A stretch of DNA of 64,000 nt, from the NCBI RefSeq assembly GCF_003885045.1, contig NZ_RHJS01000002.1, positions 930,001-994,000 on the forward strand, in the 5' to 3' direction. Source of the DNA: Schaedlerella arabinosiphila (GTDB lineage Bacteria; Bacillota; Clostridia; Lachnospirales; Lachnospiraceae). How positions within the stretch are numbered: position 1 is the stretch's first letter; each line of letters opens with the position of its first letter. The position numbers and the translations under genes are program-made. Positions 32,778 to 41,771 of this stretch are shown piece by piece. The notes beneath the pieces were generated by a model. That model saw nothing but the letters and a program-made list of their open reading frames with translations, was not told the origin of the DNA and made no database searches.

Positions 32778-35700
32778 ATGATTGATTTTTTGGCAAAAGT
32801 ACTGGGACCTGTATTTGTGAACTACGGCGTCAGTGAAGCAGATTTTCAGGCATATCTGACACAGCTTAGCGGCTACGTGTATTTTACACTGGCACTATTG
32901 GCGGTGCTGGTCATTGTGTTGGTGCTGGCCCAAAAGGCAAAGAAGGGATTCCGGCATGTGGTCCGCTGGCAGGCAGTGCTGGCGTTTGTCGCGATCATCG
33001 CGGTGATGGTCAATATGATCTGCTACGGCCCAATGTACAGCAACGTGTCCGGTTTTCTGAATGCGTCGAAGGTAGACCTGTCTGACGAAACCGTGGCGCA
33101 GAGCAGGGAGATGGTGAAGAAGCTGGGAGAAGAGGGACTGATCCTTGCAAAAAACGAGGGGATGCTTCCGCTGGCATCTGACGTGAAGAAGCTGAATGTA
33201 TTCGGATGGGATTCTACCAATCCGATCCTGGGCGGGATCGGCTCCGGATCTTCGGATTCCTCCTCAGCGGTGGGAATCCTGCAGTCGCTGCAGGACGCAG
33301 GCTACGAGACGAACCAGACTCTGACCGACCTGTATACGGAGTACCGGGCAGAACGTCCGGAGATGAGTATGCATTATCAGGACTGGACCCTTCCGGAGCC
33401 GACCGCAGATGCCTACACGGACTCCATCATGAGCGAGGCAAAGGATTTCTCCGACACGGCAGTCATCGTGATCGGCCGCTCCGGCGGGGAAAACGCGGAC
33501 CTGCCGACAGACATGTACGGGGTGATCCACGGTACATATGATCTGGCAAATGTGGTGTCCAGCGCGCCGGATAACTTTGATTTTACAAGATGTGCTTATA
33601 CCAATAACGGCTCCTATGATGATTTTGAAGAAGGGGAATCCTATCTGGAGCTTTCCAGGACAGAGGAAGATTTGGTGGAAAAGGTCTGCTCCGAATTTGA
33701 CCATGTGATCGTAGTGGTGAACGCGAATAACACGATGGAGCTGAGCTGGGTGGATGAATATGAACAGATCGGCGCGGTGATCCTGGCGCCGGGTACGGGA
33801 GCCTCCGGCTTTGCGGCTCTGGGCGAGATCATCAACGGAACCGTAAATCCATCCGGAAAGACGGTAGATACGTTTGTCAGAGACCTGACGGCGACACCCT
33901 ATTACAACAACATTGGAAATCATTCTTACAATAATGTGAAGGATCTGAACGACCAGGGAGTGGCGGCGGACCCGTCTTCCATGGGAAATCTTTCCTTTGT
34001 AAACTATGTAGAAGGCATTTATGTGGGCTACAAATTCTACGAGACAGCGGCAGAAGAAGGACTGCTGAAATATGAAGATTATGTACAGTATCCCTTTGGC
34101 TACGGATTGAGCTATACCACATTTGAGAAGGAAATTCAGAATTTTAAAGACAGCGGCGATACCATTTCCTTTGACGTGGAAGTGACCAATACCGGCGACG
34201 TGGCAGGACGGGACGTGGTGGAGATCTATTTCACACCGCCTTATGAAAACGGAGGAATTGAAAAGGCTTCCGTGAACCTGATCCAGTTTGAAAAGACAGA
34301 GGAACTAGAGCCCGGGGCTTCCGCAAAGGTTTCCTTTGAGATCGCGAAGGAAGACATGGCGTCCTATGATTCGGAAGGCATCAAGATCCAGGACGGCGGT
34401 TATATCCTGGAAGCAGGCGAGTATACAGTATCTGTCCGCTCCGATTCCCATACGGTGGAGGATGAGGAAACCTTTCAGGTGGAAAAGGACATCGACTACA
34501 GCAAGGACGGCCGGGAGAGCGATATGGAAACGGCTGTGAACCAGTTTCAGGAGTATGCCCGGGGCGATTTCGAGCAGTTGTCCAGGAAAGATGGATTTGC
34601 AAATTATGAAGAAGCATGTGCGGCTCCGGCAGAGGAACAGTATGTGATGTCCGACGAAGTACGGGAAAAGGTGATCGAGAGCGCCGTAGGCACCTACGAC
34701 GGTACGAAATATAATGACGATGGGGATGAAATGCCCACCATGGAAGCGGACAACGGACTGACGCTTTACCAGCTCACCGGTCTGGATTATAATGATCCCA
34801 AGTGGGAGGAACTGCTGGATCAGCTGAGCTTCGACGATATGGCGAAGCTGATCAACATCGGCGGCTGGCAGACGACGGAAGTAAAATCCGTGGGCAAGAT
34901 CGCTACCTCCGACTGCGACGGCCCGGCAGGCTTAAGCAACTTTGTGACCGGGGCATACGGAACGGCATATCCGTCCGAAGTATTGATGGCACAGACCTGG
35001 AACCAGAGCCTGGCCTATGAATTGGGACAGTGTATGGGACAGGAATACAAAGAAGCCAATAACTACGGATGGTACGGCCCGGCCATGAATACCCACCGCT
35101 CCGCATTTGCAGGACGGAACTTCGAGTATTATTCCGAGGACGGCGTGCTGGCAGGACGGATCGCGGCAAATCAGGTCAACGGCGCGGCAGAACACGGCGT
35201 ATATGCATACATCAAGCATTTTGCGCTGAATGACCAGGAGATCAACCGGACCTCCATGCTCATGACATTTTCCTCTGAGCAGGCCATCCGGGAAATCTAT
35301 CTGAAACCATTCGAGATCGCGGTCAAGGGATTTGAAGGAACCTCCCAGGCGGTGATGTCCTCCTTCAACTGGATCGGCACGGTGCCGAGCTGCGCGAACA
35401 GCAATCTGCTGAACAATGTGCTTCGGGACGAGTGGGGATTCGTCGGTATGGTAGAGACGGATTATGACGGCTCTTACGGATACATGATCACTGACCACAG
35501 CATCCGCAATGGAAATGATCTGATGCTGGGCTTCGGAAGCGCGGAATCCAATCTTCTGGAGGACCACAGCGCGACCGCGGTCAAAGCCATGCGGCAGGCA
35601 TGTAAGAATATCCTGTATACGATCGGAAACAGCGGATACTACACGGTGGATGAAGATCCGGCAGGTATTATGACCAATATGACAAAGATCTTCCTGACAG

Positions 35701-35792
35701 TGGATGTGATCGTTGCGCTGGTGCTCCTGGGAGTGGAAGCGATCGTAATCCTGCGGTATCTGAAAAAGAAGAAGGCAGTTTCCGCAGAGTAA
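32778..35792 (+). CDS. Membrane-anchored GH3 beta-glycosidase with permuted domains
   Basis: Protein of 1004 residues. Two N-terminal TM segments (about 32-52 and 75-93) and one near the C-terminus (about 970-993) anchor it. The usual GH3 order is reversed: the alpha/beta sandwich comes first (LAKNEGMLPLA, VIVIGRSGGEN, APGTGASG; about 110-440), then a fibronectin-III-like domain from FGYGLSYTTF (about 445-570). The TIM-barrel domain comes last (about 665-950) with DCDGPAGL, FEYYSEDG, IKHFALNDQE and the expected nucleophile Asp in VETDYDGS (about 895). Rearranged GH3 enzymes are known from ruminal and gut bacteria. The ATG follows GGAGGAGAAAAGGG. First gene of a glycosidase operon. Confidence 0.9.
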   Translation: MIDFLAKVLGPVFVNYGVSEADFQAYLTQLSGYVYFTLALLAVLVIVLVLAQKAKKGFRHVVRWQAVLAFVAIIAVMVNMICYGPMYSNVSGFLNASKVDLSDETVAQSREMVKKLGEEGLILAKNEGMLPLASDVKKLNVFGWDSTNPILGGIGSGSSDSSSAVGILQSLQDAGYETNQTLTDLYTEYRAERPEMSMHYQDWTLPEPTADAYTDSIMSEAKDFSDTAVIVIGRSGGENADLPTDMYGVIHGTYDLANVVSSAPDNFDFTRCAYTNNGSYDDFEEGESYLELSRTEEDLVEKVCSEFDHVIVVVNANNTMELSWVDEYEQIGAVILAPGTGASGFAALGEIINGTVNPSGKTVDTFVRDLTATPYYNNIGNHSYNNVKDLNDQGVAADPSSMGNLSFVNYVEGIYVGYKFYETAAEEGLLKYEDYVQYPFGYGLSYTTFEKEIQNFKDSGDTISFDVEVTNTGDVAGRDVVEIYFTPPYENGGIEKASVNLIQFEKTEELEPGASAKVSFEIAKEDMASYDSEGIKIQDGGYILEAGEYTVSVRSDSHTVEDEETFQVEKDIDYSKDGRESDMETAVNQFQEYARGDFEQLSRKDGFANYEEACAAPAEEQYVMSDEVREKVIESAVGTYDGTKYNDDGDEMPTMEADNGLTLYQLTGLDYNDPKWEELLDQLSFDDMAKLINIGGWQTTEVKSVGKIATSDCDGPAGLSNFVTGAYGTAYPSEVLMAQTWNQSLAYELGQCMGQEYKEANNYGWYGPAMNTHRSAFAGRNFEYYSEDGVLAGRIAANQVNGAAEHGVYAYIKHFALNDQEINRTSMLMTFSSEQAIREIYLKPFEIAVKGFEGTSQAVMSSFNWIGTVPSCANSNLLNNVLRDEWGFVGMVETDYDGSYGYMITDHSIRNGNDLMLGFGSAESNLLEDHSATAVKAMRQACKNILYTIGNSGYYTVDEDPAGIMTNMTKIFLTVDVIVALVLLGVEAIVILRYLKKKKAVSAE

Positions 35793-35891
35793 ACGATCAG
35801 GGTGAATCACGATTTGGAACAGCGGGCCGCAGATGAGCCTGCTGTTCTGAATACGGTCATATGCAAAAATTTAAAGAAGAAGGTGAGAGAC

Positions 35892-38309
35892 GTGGAAATA
35901 AAGAAGATTGTCCGGGAAATGACCCTGGAAGAAAAATGTTATCTGCTCTCAGGGAAAGATTTTTGGCAGACCCGTTCTGTAGAACGTCTGGGGATTCCGA
36001 ATGTGACACTTTCAGACGGACCCCACGGAATCCGGAAGCAGGAGGGGGCAAGCGACCAGTTGGGGCTCAACGGGAGCCTTCCGGCCACCTGTTACCCGAC
36101 GGCGGCTTCGATTGCAAATAGCTGGGATCCAGAGCTTGGGGAAGAGATCGGGGAACATCTGGGCATTGAGGCCGCATCCCAGGATGTCTGCGTATTGCTG
36201 GGGCCGGGAATGAATATCAAGAGAAGTCCGCTGTGCGGCCGGAATTTTGAATATTTCAGCGAGGACCCCTACCTGACAGGGAAAATGGCGGCAGGCTACA
36301 TCCGTGGGATTCAGTCCAAAGGCGTGGGCGCGTGTCCCAAGCATTTTGCCGCAAATTCCCAGGAGCTGCGCCGTATGGCAAGCGACTCCGTAATGGATGA
36401 GCGGACGCTGCGGGAAATCTACCTGACCGGCTTTGAGATCGCGGTAAAGGAAGCGGAGCCCAGATCGATCATGACCTCCTACAACCGGATCAACGGCGTG
36501 TATGCCAATGAAAATGAACATCTGCTGCAGGAAATCCTGCGGGATGAATGGGGATTTGACGGATTTGCGGTTTCCGACTGGGGGGCCTCCAATGACCATA
36601 CGGCAGGCGTGGCGGCAGGCTCTCACCTGGAAATGCCCACCACCGGAGGAGATTCGGATGAGGAACTGATCCAGGCGGTGCGATCGGGCAGGATCAGTGA
36701 AGCACTGATCGACCGGCGGGTGGAAGAGCTTTTGGCCGCCGTGCTGCCCATAAGGGAGGCTGTGGACAAGGCAAAAGGGAAAGAATTTGACAGGGAAGCG
36801 CACCATAAAATGGCGCAGAAAGCAGCGGAGCAGAGCATCGTGCTGCTGAAAAATGAAAATCGGATCCTGCCACTGGCCGAACAGACGAAGGTGGCGGTGA
36901 TCGGAGATTTTGCGAAAACACCCAGATACCAGGGGGCAGGCTCTTCCGTTGTGAATCCGACGAAGCTGGATTCTACGCTGGATGTGATCAAAGAATTTCC
37001 GCTGCAGACGGCAGGCTTTGCGGCAGGCTATCACCGAACAGGCCCGGCAGATCCGGCATTGGAGAGAGAAGCGGTGGAGCTGGCAAAAAAGGCGGATGTG
37101 GTGCTGCTTTACATCGGACTGGATGAGATTTCCGAATCCGAAGGACTGGACCGCCCGAACATGAAGCTGCCAGGAAGCCAGATCCGGCTGCTGCAGATGG
37201 TCTCGGAAGCCAATCCCCATGTGGTGGCCGTGCTTTCCGGAGGTTCGCCGATTGAGATGCCCTGGATCGGACAGTGCGAGGCGGTGATCCATGGATATTT
37301 AAGCGGCCAGGCAGGCGCGGCGGCCATGCTGAATGCCATCCTCGGAAAAGTCAATCCTTCCGGAAAATTGAATGAAACCTATCCTCTGGCCTATGAGGAT
37401 GTTCCGTCGGCGCCTTATTTCCCATCCAGGGAGCGGAACGCGGAATACAGGGAAGGGCTGTATGTGGGATACCGATATTTTGAGACGGTCGGAAAGCCGG
37501 TCCGTTTCCCCTTTGGATACGGACTGTCCTACACCACCTTTACATACAGCGATCTGACGGTGAATGAACAGGAGGCGTCCTTTACCCTGGCCAATACCGG
37601 AGAAATGGACGGCGCGGAGACGGCGCAGCTCTATGTCCGCGCGAAATGCAGCGGTGTGTACCGTCCTGCGAAGGAACTGAAAGGATTCCGGAAGGTGTTC
37701 CTGAAAGCGGGGGAATCTCAAAAGGTAACGATTCCGCTGGATGACAAGGCATTTCGCTATTTCAACGAAACGACGGGCCGGTTTGAGGTGGAAGGCGGGG
37801 AGTATGAGATCCTGATCGGCGCCAGCTGCGCGGATATCCGTCTGTCAGCAGCGGTGACCGCAGCAGGGAGTGAAGCGCCGCTTCCCAGGGATATTTCCAA
37901 GCTTCCCTCCTATCAGTCAGGAAATATTCTGGCGGTTTCGGACCAGGAGTTTCAGGTGCTTCTGGGGCATGACATCCCGGACGGACGATGGAGCGGCGAG
38001 CTGGATATCAACGATGCCATCTGCCAGCTCTATTATGCAAAGCGGTGGATCGGAAGGCTGGCATACAAGGTGCTGACCGGCCTTTTGGATAGGAGCATGG
38101 CAAAGGGAAAACCGGATCTGAATATCATGTTCATTTACAATATGCCCTTCCGGGGCATCGGAAAAATGGCCGGCGGCATGTGCAGCCAGTACATGGTGGA
38201 AGGAATGGTAAAGGCAGTGAACGGACAGTTCTTCAAAGGACTGGGACAGATCATTTCCGGCTTCTTCCGGCAGAGAAAGGTAATGAAGAAGGCAAACGGG
38301 ATGAAGTAA
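35892..38309 (+). CDS. GH3 beta-glucosidase-like enzyme
   Basis: A 805-residue protein with standard GH3 order: TIM barrel (LSDGPHGIRKQ, NFEYFSEDPYLTGKMAAGYI, CPKHFAANSQE, nucleophile Asp229 in AVSDWGAS), alpha/beta sandwich from about residue 300 (LLKNENRILPLA, GAGSSVVNP), FnIII-like domain from FGYGLSYTTFTYS, and a basic C-terminal extension of about 130 residues with two weakly hydrophobic stretches. No signal peptide, so it probably acts inside the cell on imported beta-glucosides. GTG 35892 with AAGGTGAG is favoured; an in-frame GTG at 35802 would add 30 residues. A MITE-like element begins exactly at its stop codon. Confidence 0.92.
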   Translation: MEIKKIVREMTLEEKCYLLSGKDFWQTRSVERLGIPNVTLSDGPHGIRKQEGASDQLGLNGSLPATCYPTAASIANSWDPELGEEIGEHLGIEAASQDVCVLLGPGMNIKRSPLCGRNFEYFSEDPYLTGKMAAGYIRGIQSKGVGACPKHFAANSQELRRMASDSVMDERTLREIYLTGFEIAVKEAEPRSIMTSYNRINGVYANENEHLLQEILRDEWGFDGFAVSDWGASNDHTAGVAAGSHLEMPTTGGDSDEELIQAVRSGRISEALIDRRVEELLAAVLPIREAVDKAKGKEFDREAHHKMAQKAAEQSIVLLKNENRILPLAEQTKVAVIGDFAKTPRYQGAGSSVVNPTKLDSTLDVIKEFPLQTAGFAAGYHRTGPADPALEREAVELAKKADVVLLYIGLDEISESEGLDRPNMKLPGSQIRLLQMVSEANPHVVAVLSGGSPIEMPWIGQCEAVIHGYLSGQAGAAAMLNAILGKVNPSGKLNETYPLAYEDVPSAPYFPSRERNAEYREGLYVGYRYFETVGKPVRFPFGYGLSYTTFTYSDLTVNEQEASFTLANTGEMDGAETAQLYVRAKCSGVYRPAKELKGFRKVFLKAGESQKVTIPLDDKAFRYFNETTGRFEVEGGEYEILIGASCADIRLSAAVTAAGSEAPLPRDISKLPSYQSGNILAVSDQEFQVLLGHDIPDGRWSGELDINDAICQLYYAKRWIGRLAYKVLTGLLDRSMAKGKPDLNIMFIYNMPFRGIGKMAGGMCSQYMVEGMVKAVNGQFFKGLGQIISGFFRQRKVMKKANGMK

Positions 38310-38463
38310 GGAACTGTGCAAAAATAACTTGCCTTTTTGCGCAGAACAAATTTTCAGACACAAGGCGGAGGAATGAGGCGTACCGGGGTACGTCGATTGA
38401 CGACAACGCAGTGTATGAAGATTTGGACAAGTAAAATGGTAAGATTATTTTTGCACAGTTCCT
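38309..38463. mobile_element. MITE-like palindromic element, copy 3
   Basis: 155 bp with ends AGGAACTGTGCAAAAATAA and the exact complement TTATTTTTGCACAGTTCCT, flanked by a 5-bp direct repeat AAGTA (38304-38308 and 38464-38468). The core CAAGGCGGAGGAATGAGGCG, then TACCGGGGTA, then CGTCGATTGACGACAACGCAG-like sequence matches copies 1 and 2. It sits between the GH3 stop and the ribosome site of the GtrA-like gene. Confidence 0.85.
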
Positions 38464-38481
38464 AAGTAAAGGAGGCAAACA

Positions 38482-39057
38482 ATGAGTCAGAATCCTGTGA
38501 TGAAATGGTGGGGAGGCTTTTCAGAGAAACACCCTTCCGCGGCGAAGTGGATGCGCGAAGGCGGCCTGTTCATTATTTTCAGCTATGTAGTGACATTCTT
38601 AAAATATATCATGCTGCAGTTTTTACCGGCGATGTTTTCCGGCTACGCGGACATCGGCTGGGGATGGCCTTCCGTCGATGTGAGCCTGTTCGGCATCGAC
38701 TTCGTATGGAATGCCATCGGATACAGCGTGGAACAGGGCGGCATGGCCTACCTGCTGGCCTACCTGATCTCCAGCTTCCTGGGCGAGTGTGTGAACTTCC
38801 CGCTGCAGAGGAACTTTACCTTCCGCAGCCATGGGAAGTTTGGCCCCCAGATCGCCGGATATTTCCTGGCATGGGTGGTGATCACCATCATCGTAAATTC
38901 CATCAACTGCGTATGGGTTGCAGTCGCCAGCCAGCTGGTTCCGGATTTTATCTACAATATCGGGACTACAGTTTTAAACGGCGGCGTGTCCATGGTGGTA
39001 TTCTTTGTGGTAAATAAGATCATCTTTGCGGATGCACAGCCGGAGGGAGCGAAGTGA
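38482..39057 (+). CDS. GtrA-like membrane protein
   Basis: A 191-residue integral membrane protein with four hydrophobic segments (about 28-52, 75-105, 120-145, 158-182). NFPLQRNFTFRSHGKFGPQI, between segments two and three, is the conserved loop of the GtrA family, thought to flip lipid-linked sugars or support wall polysaccharide decoration. The N-terminus is longer and more polar than usual. AAAGGAGG lies 8 bases before the ATG. It is downstream of the two GH3 genes, now separated from them by the palindromic element. Confidence 0.8.
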   Translation: MSQNPVMKWWGGFSEKHPSAAKWMREGGLFIIFSYVVTFLKYIMLQFLPAMFSGYADIGWGWPSVDVSLFGIDFVWNAIGYSVEQGGMAYLLAYLISSFLGECVNFPLQRNFTFRSHGKFGPQIAGYFLAWVVITIIVNSINCVWVAVASQLVPDFIYNIGTTVLNGGVSMVVFFVVNKIIFADAQPEGAK

Positions 39058-39077
39058 TTGGTTGGGAGGATGCACGG

Positions 39078-39272
39078 ATGATTTTACCAAGGATGAGATA
39101 AGGCAGGGAAGATGGAGAGCCTTTATCAAAAAAGAAGAATGCACTGGTGAAAGTAGAATTTGAAGAAACTATGCAACTACTAAAAGAATTATTGCTGCCC
39201 ATCGTGGATTCAATTCATAACAACAATTCCTTTGAGCAGACATGGAGTAAAGAAACAAAAAGCTGGATGTAA
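39078..39272 (+). pseudogene. Possible C-terminal relic of an AbiEii-type nucleotidyltransferase
   Basis: Two frames joined near 39135 read FTKDEIRQGRWRAFIKK and then NALVKVEFEETMQLLKELLL, PIVDSI, ending in WSKETKSWM. The spacing of the RQ..W..F.KK block, the helical FL.PI stretch and the terminal Trp pattern resemble the end of AbiEii/AbiGii toxins. Short and frameshifted, so tentative. Confidence 0.35.
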
Positions 39273-39291
39273 ATACATAAAATTAGTTATA

Positions 39292-39322
39292 GGGGGCTGT
39301 CGGTAAATTCCCGACAGCCCCT
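39292..39322. terminator. Palindromic hairpin, probable terminator
   Basis: GGGGCTGTCGG and CCGACAGCCCC pair around a 7-base loop. Only a short T-run (TGTTT) follows. Confidence 0.65.
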
Positions 39323-39634
39323 GTTTCTGCGTTCAGCGGTTCAAATCTCTGTATGGTGAGCAGGTGGCTCAAGATGACAGATGAGCAGAAAAAAAGCCAT
39401 CCCGTTCTATGGTTTTCCCAATTACGAGAATATCCTGCAATTTCTTATTGCAAATTACGCAAGGTCGGAGATGCCTGCCAAGAGGTCAGCCTTGTTTTGA
39501 TTTTCACATTCTTTGATGTGATTCCGTTAAACTGAAATCCCAAAACAGCCACCTCTCTTAATGGCATAAAAAAGTATCATTCCACTAGAAAGTTGCGACG
39601 CATACGACGCAAGAATATAGTAGACGGTGCTAAA
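39323..39634. other. Gap with no convincing gene
   Basis: A 39-codon frame (39381-39500, starting MSRKKAIPFYGFPNYE) is present but lacks a ribosome site and a recognised family. The segment 39593-39612 (TTGCGACGCATACGACGCAA) belongs to the short palindrome group flanking the DUF4143 gene. Confidence 0.4.
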
Positions 39635-39662
39635 TAGGAGTAACCCCGAAGGGCCACTCCTA
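39635..39662 (-). terminator. Hairpin after the DUF4143 gene
   Basis: TAGGAGT and ACTCCTA pair, with an inner CC/GG and a tetraloop-like TTCG on the minus strand, 26 bases past the stop. The T-run is weak. Confidence 0.45.
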
Positions 39663-39687
39663 AATGGTATCAAGCTTGGTTTGTTGG

Positions 39688-40962
39688 TTAGAATAATTCT
39701 ACACGACCAAGCAGCAGGTCTATCAGATTGCAATGGAAAATTCCGTTGTCATCATAGAAGTTATGAGGAATATCCATGCGGACAATGACTTTTTTGAAAA
39801 AATCTTTTGTCAGTATCAACGATGCCAGTTCAGAGGATTCTTTTTTATCCGTATCCATCTGGAAAGCTGACTGGATGTAGATTTTTTTATCCGCATCATT
39901 GACAACGAAGTCAATTTCCTTCTGTACATTTGCGCCGCCGGTACGGTCGGTCACAACACCAACATCAACGGAATATCCTCGACGCAGAAGTTCGTTGTAG
40001 ATGATGTTCTCCATAATGTGACCGGGATCGTATTGGCGATAATTTAATCGGGCATTACGAAGACCGATATCCGTGTAGTAGTATTTGTTCGGATATTTGA
40101 AATAGGTTTTTCCTTTTATATCATAGCGTTTTGCCATCGAAATAAGGAACGAATCGATGATGTGTTGCACATAGTTTGAAACCAGAGTGGAGTTAACCTT
40201 TTCGTTCTTGATGCTGGTCAGCGCATTGGCAATATTCGTAGGATTGGTCAGAGAACTAATCTGTGAGGCGAGGAAATCCAGAATGTCATTCAGAATATCT
40301 TCACGTTCGATACCGTTGCGTTCTACAATATCCTTGACATACAGCTCGCTGCAGAGAGAGGACAGGTAATCCTTTTTGTCCTTTTCATCTGTTAATGCCA
40401 GCAGGCGTGGCATGCCGCCGTAAAGCATATAGGTGTCCAGAGCCTTTCGCTCGTCACCGCCTACATGAGAGTAGAACTCCTCGAAGGACAGAGGGAATAC
40501 ATGGATTTGAGTAGCACGGCCACGGAACTCTGTAGCAATGTCTTTTGACAATCCCTTTGAGTTACTGCCGGTAACATATACATCCAAATTCTTATATGCC
40601 TTGAGTTCATTGAGCATATCATAGATAGAAACCTCAATATCACCATTTTCTTTGTCGATAACCTTAGTGGTAAGCTGGACTTCGTCGATGAAAAGATAGA
40701 ACTTCCCATCTTTCTTTCCCGAAACAAGGTTCTCGACATATTCACAAAGCGTGATTGGATTTCTGAACTTATAGTAACGTCTCTGGTCCAATTCGATTTT
40801 TATGATGTGGTCTTCCTGAACTTCCTGCGAGAGAAGGTATTCATAGAACAAATCAAACAGCAGTACCGATTTTCCGCAGCGGCGGATACCGGTAATGACT
40901 TTGACCTCGCCGTTCCACATATGATGAATCATACGATTCAGATAATAATCTCGTTTAATCAT
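39688..40962 (-). CDS. AAA ATPase with DUF4143 domain
   Basis: Cytosolic protein of 424 residues. AAA_14 domain with Walker A TGIRRCGKSVLL (about 24-35), Walker B FYLFIDEVQ (about 93-101) and sensor VTGSNSKGL. The DUF4143 half starts near residue 210 and ends in a nuclease-like fold with EIDFVV and IYIQSAF, where the usual E-x-K is changed to Q-x-A, so nuclease activity may be lost. It is distant from the 11613 protein. A consensus promoter lies at 41010-41038 and a palindrome (40981-40996) covers the start of its leader. Composition is AT-rich relative to the core genes. Confidence 0.9.
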   Translation of the reverse strand: MIKRDYYLNRMIHHMWNGEVKVITGIRRCGKSVLLFDLFYEYLLSQEVQEDHIIKIELDQRRYYKFRNPITLCEYVENLVSGKKDGKFYLFIDEVQLTTKVIDKENGDIEVSIYDMLNELKAYKNLDVYVTGSNSKGLSKDIATEFRGRATQIHVFPLSFEEFYSHVGGDERKALDTYMLYGGMPRLLALTDEKDKKDYLSSLCSELYVKDIVERNGIEREDILNDILDFLASQISSLTNPTNIANALTSIKNEKVNSTLVSNYVQHIIDSFLISMAKRYDIKGKTYFKYPNKYYYTDIGLRNARLNYRQYDPGHIMENIIYNELLRRGYSVDVGVVTDRTGGANVQKEIDFVVNDADKKIYIQSAFQMDTDKKESSELASLILTKDFFKKVIVRMDIPHNFYDDNGIFHCNLIDLLLGRVELF

Positions 40963-40980
40963 TACTATTACCTCGTACTT

Positions 40981-41038
40981 GCGACAATTGCGTCGCTACT
41001 TTCTTGTATAGTATACCACGAATTTCTCAAATTATCAA
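40981..41038 (-). promoter_or_regulatory. Promoter and operator-like palindrome of the DUF4143 gene
   Basis: On the minus strand TTGATA (41033-41038), 17 bp, TATACT (41010-41015). The palindrome GCGAC-N6-GTCGC (40981-40996) begins about seven bases after the expected start point. A related palindrome TTACGAC-N6-GTCGTAA is at about 41065-41084, upstream of the promoter. Confidence 0.65.
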
Positions 41039-41101
41039 TAGCACTACAGAAAGTTCATAATAAAGTTACGACATTTACGTCGTAAGTACAAGGTGTATAA
41101 A

Positions 41102-41235
41102 TTAGATTCCGTCCGGGATAATGTCATCAATATACATTTCACGCTTTGGTTTTGCCATACCGTGATACTGCTTGTGGCATTCCCAAAGATCCAGCAACAA
41201 GCCAAACGGCATCAGCCATACTTCATCCTGTGACA
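41102..41235 (-). pseudogene. C-terminal fragment of a phage-type protein
   Basis: The minus strand reads SQDEVWLMPFGLLLDLWECH, then KQYHGMAKPKREMYIDDIIP and DGI-stop. The motif KPKRE..IDD.IP.GI at a C-terminus is familiar from small tail-assembly proteins of clostridial prophages. There is no start or upstream part, so it is a relic. Confidence 0.4.
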
Positions 41236-41634
41236 GATGAAGATGGGCGATGCCTTATTTTTACGCTTATTCAGAAGTTTAACAAACCAAGTGCAGAACC
41301 GATCTATCCTGACCACGATATAATCATTATGTCTGACGAAGCTTACCGCAGCCAGTATGGCATTTTTGCGGATCATATGATGAAATTACTGCTTACTGCA
41401 GCACGTATCGGATTTACCGGAACGCCATTGAAAATGCGGATCTTGATGTAGACAAGCAGAAAGGCTATGTTTGTCTGTCTGAATAAGGTTACCTGTGTCC
41501 GTATGTACAATTATGTGCAGGAATACTGGAAAGAAGAAATCAAGAAGCTGAAAGCAAAAATAAAAAAAGCCACTCAACAGGAGGCACAGGAACTTGAACG
41601 TAGGTTGAAGTGGATGCAGGAAACCGTTGCGTGA
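41236..41634 (+). pseudogene. hsdR: Relic of a type I restriction enzyme R subunit
   Basis: Fragments in two frames: LIFTLIQKFNK, then DIIIMSDEAYRSQYGIFADH with MMKLLLTAARIGFTGTPL (to about 41430). After a gap comes KAMFVCLNKVTCVRMYNYVQ with EYWKEEIKKLKAKIKK down to the stop. These are the DEAx-box and following motor segments of HsdR, with the conserved IGFTGTPL. The DNA between the two blocks in a complete enzyme is missing, as are the nuclease and C-terminal parts. No hsdM or hsdS remains. Confidence 0.75.
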
Positions 41635-41771
41635 ATGATACACGGATTTCTGTCTGTTTTCGTTAGGGCGTTTTACGATACAAAGAAATTACCGTCTTTC
41701 TCACACAGAGGTGTGTGCAAGAAGAAAAAATGAGCACTACGCTTATGTATAGTGTAGCGCTCACGGATTGC

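Noticed and set aside
39381..39500. 39-codon frame MSRKKAIPFYGFPNYE...
   Set aside because: No ribosome binding site, no recognised family and no supporting context. It could be a fragment but cannot be supported.
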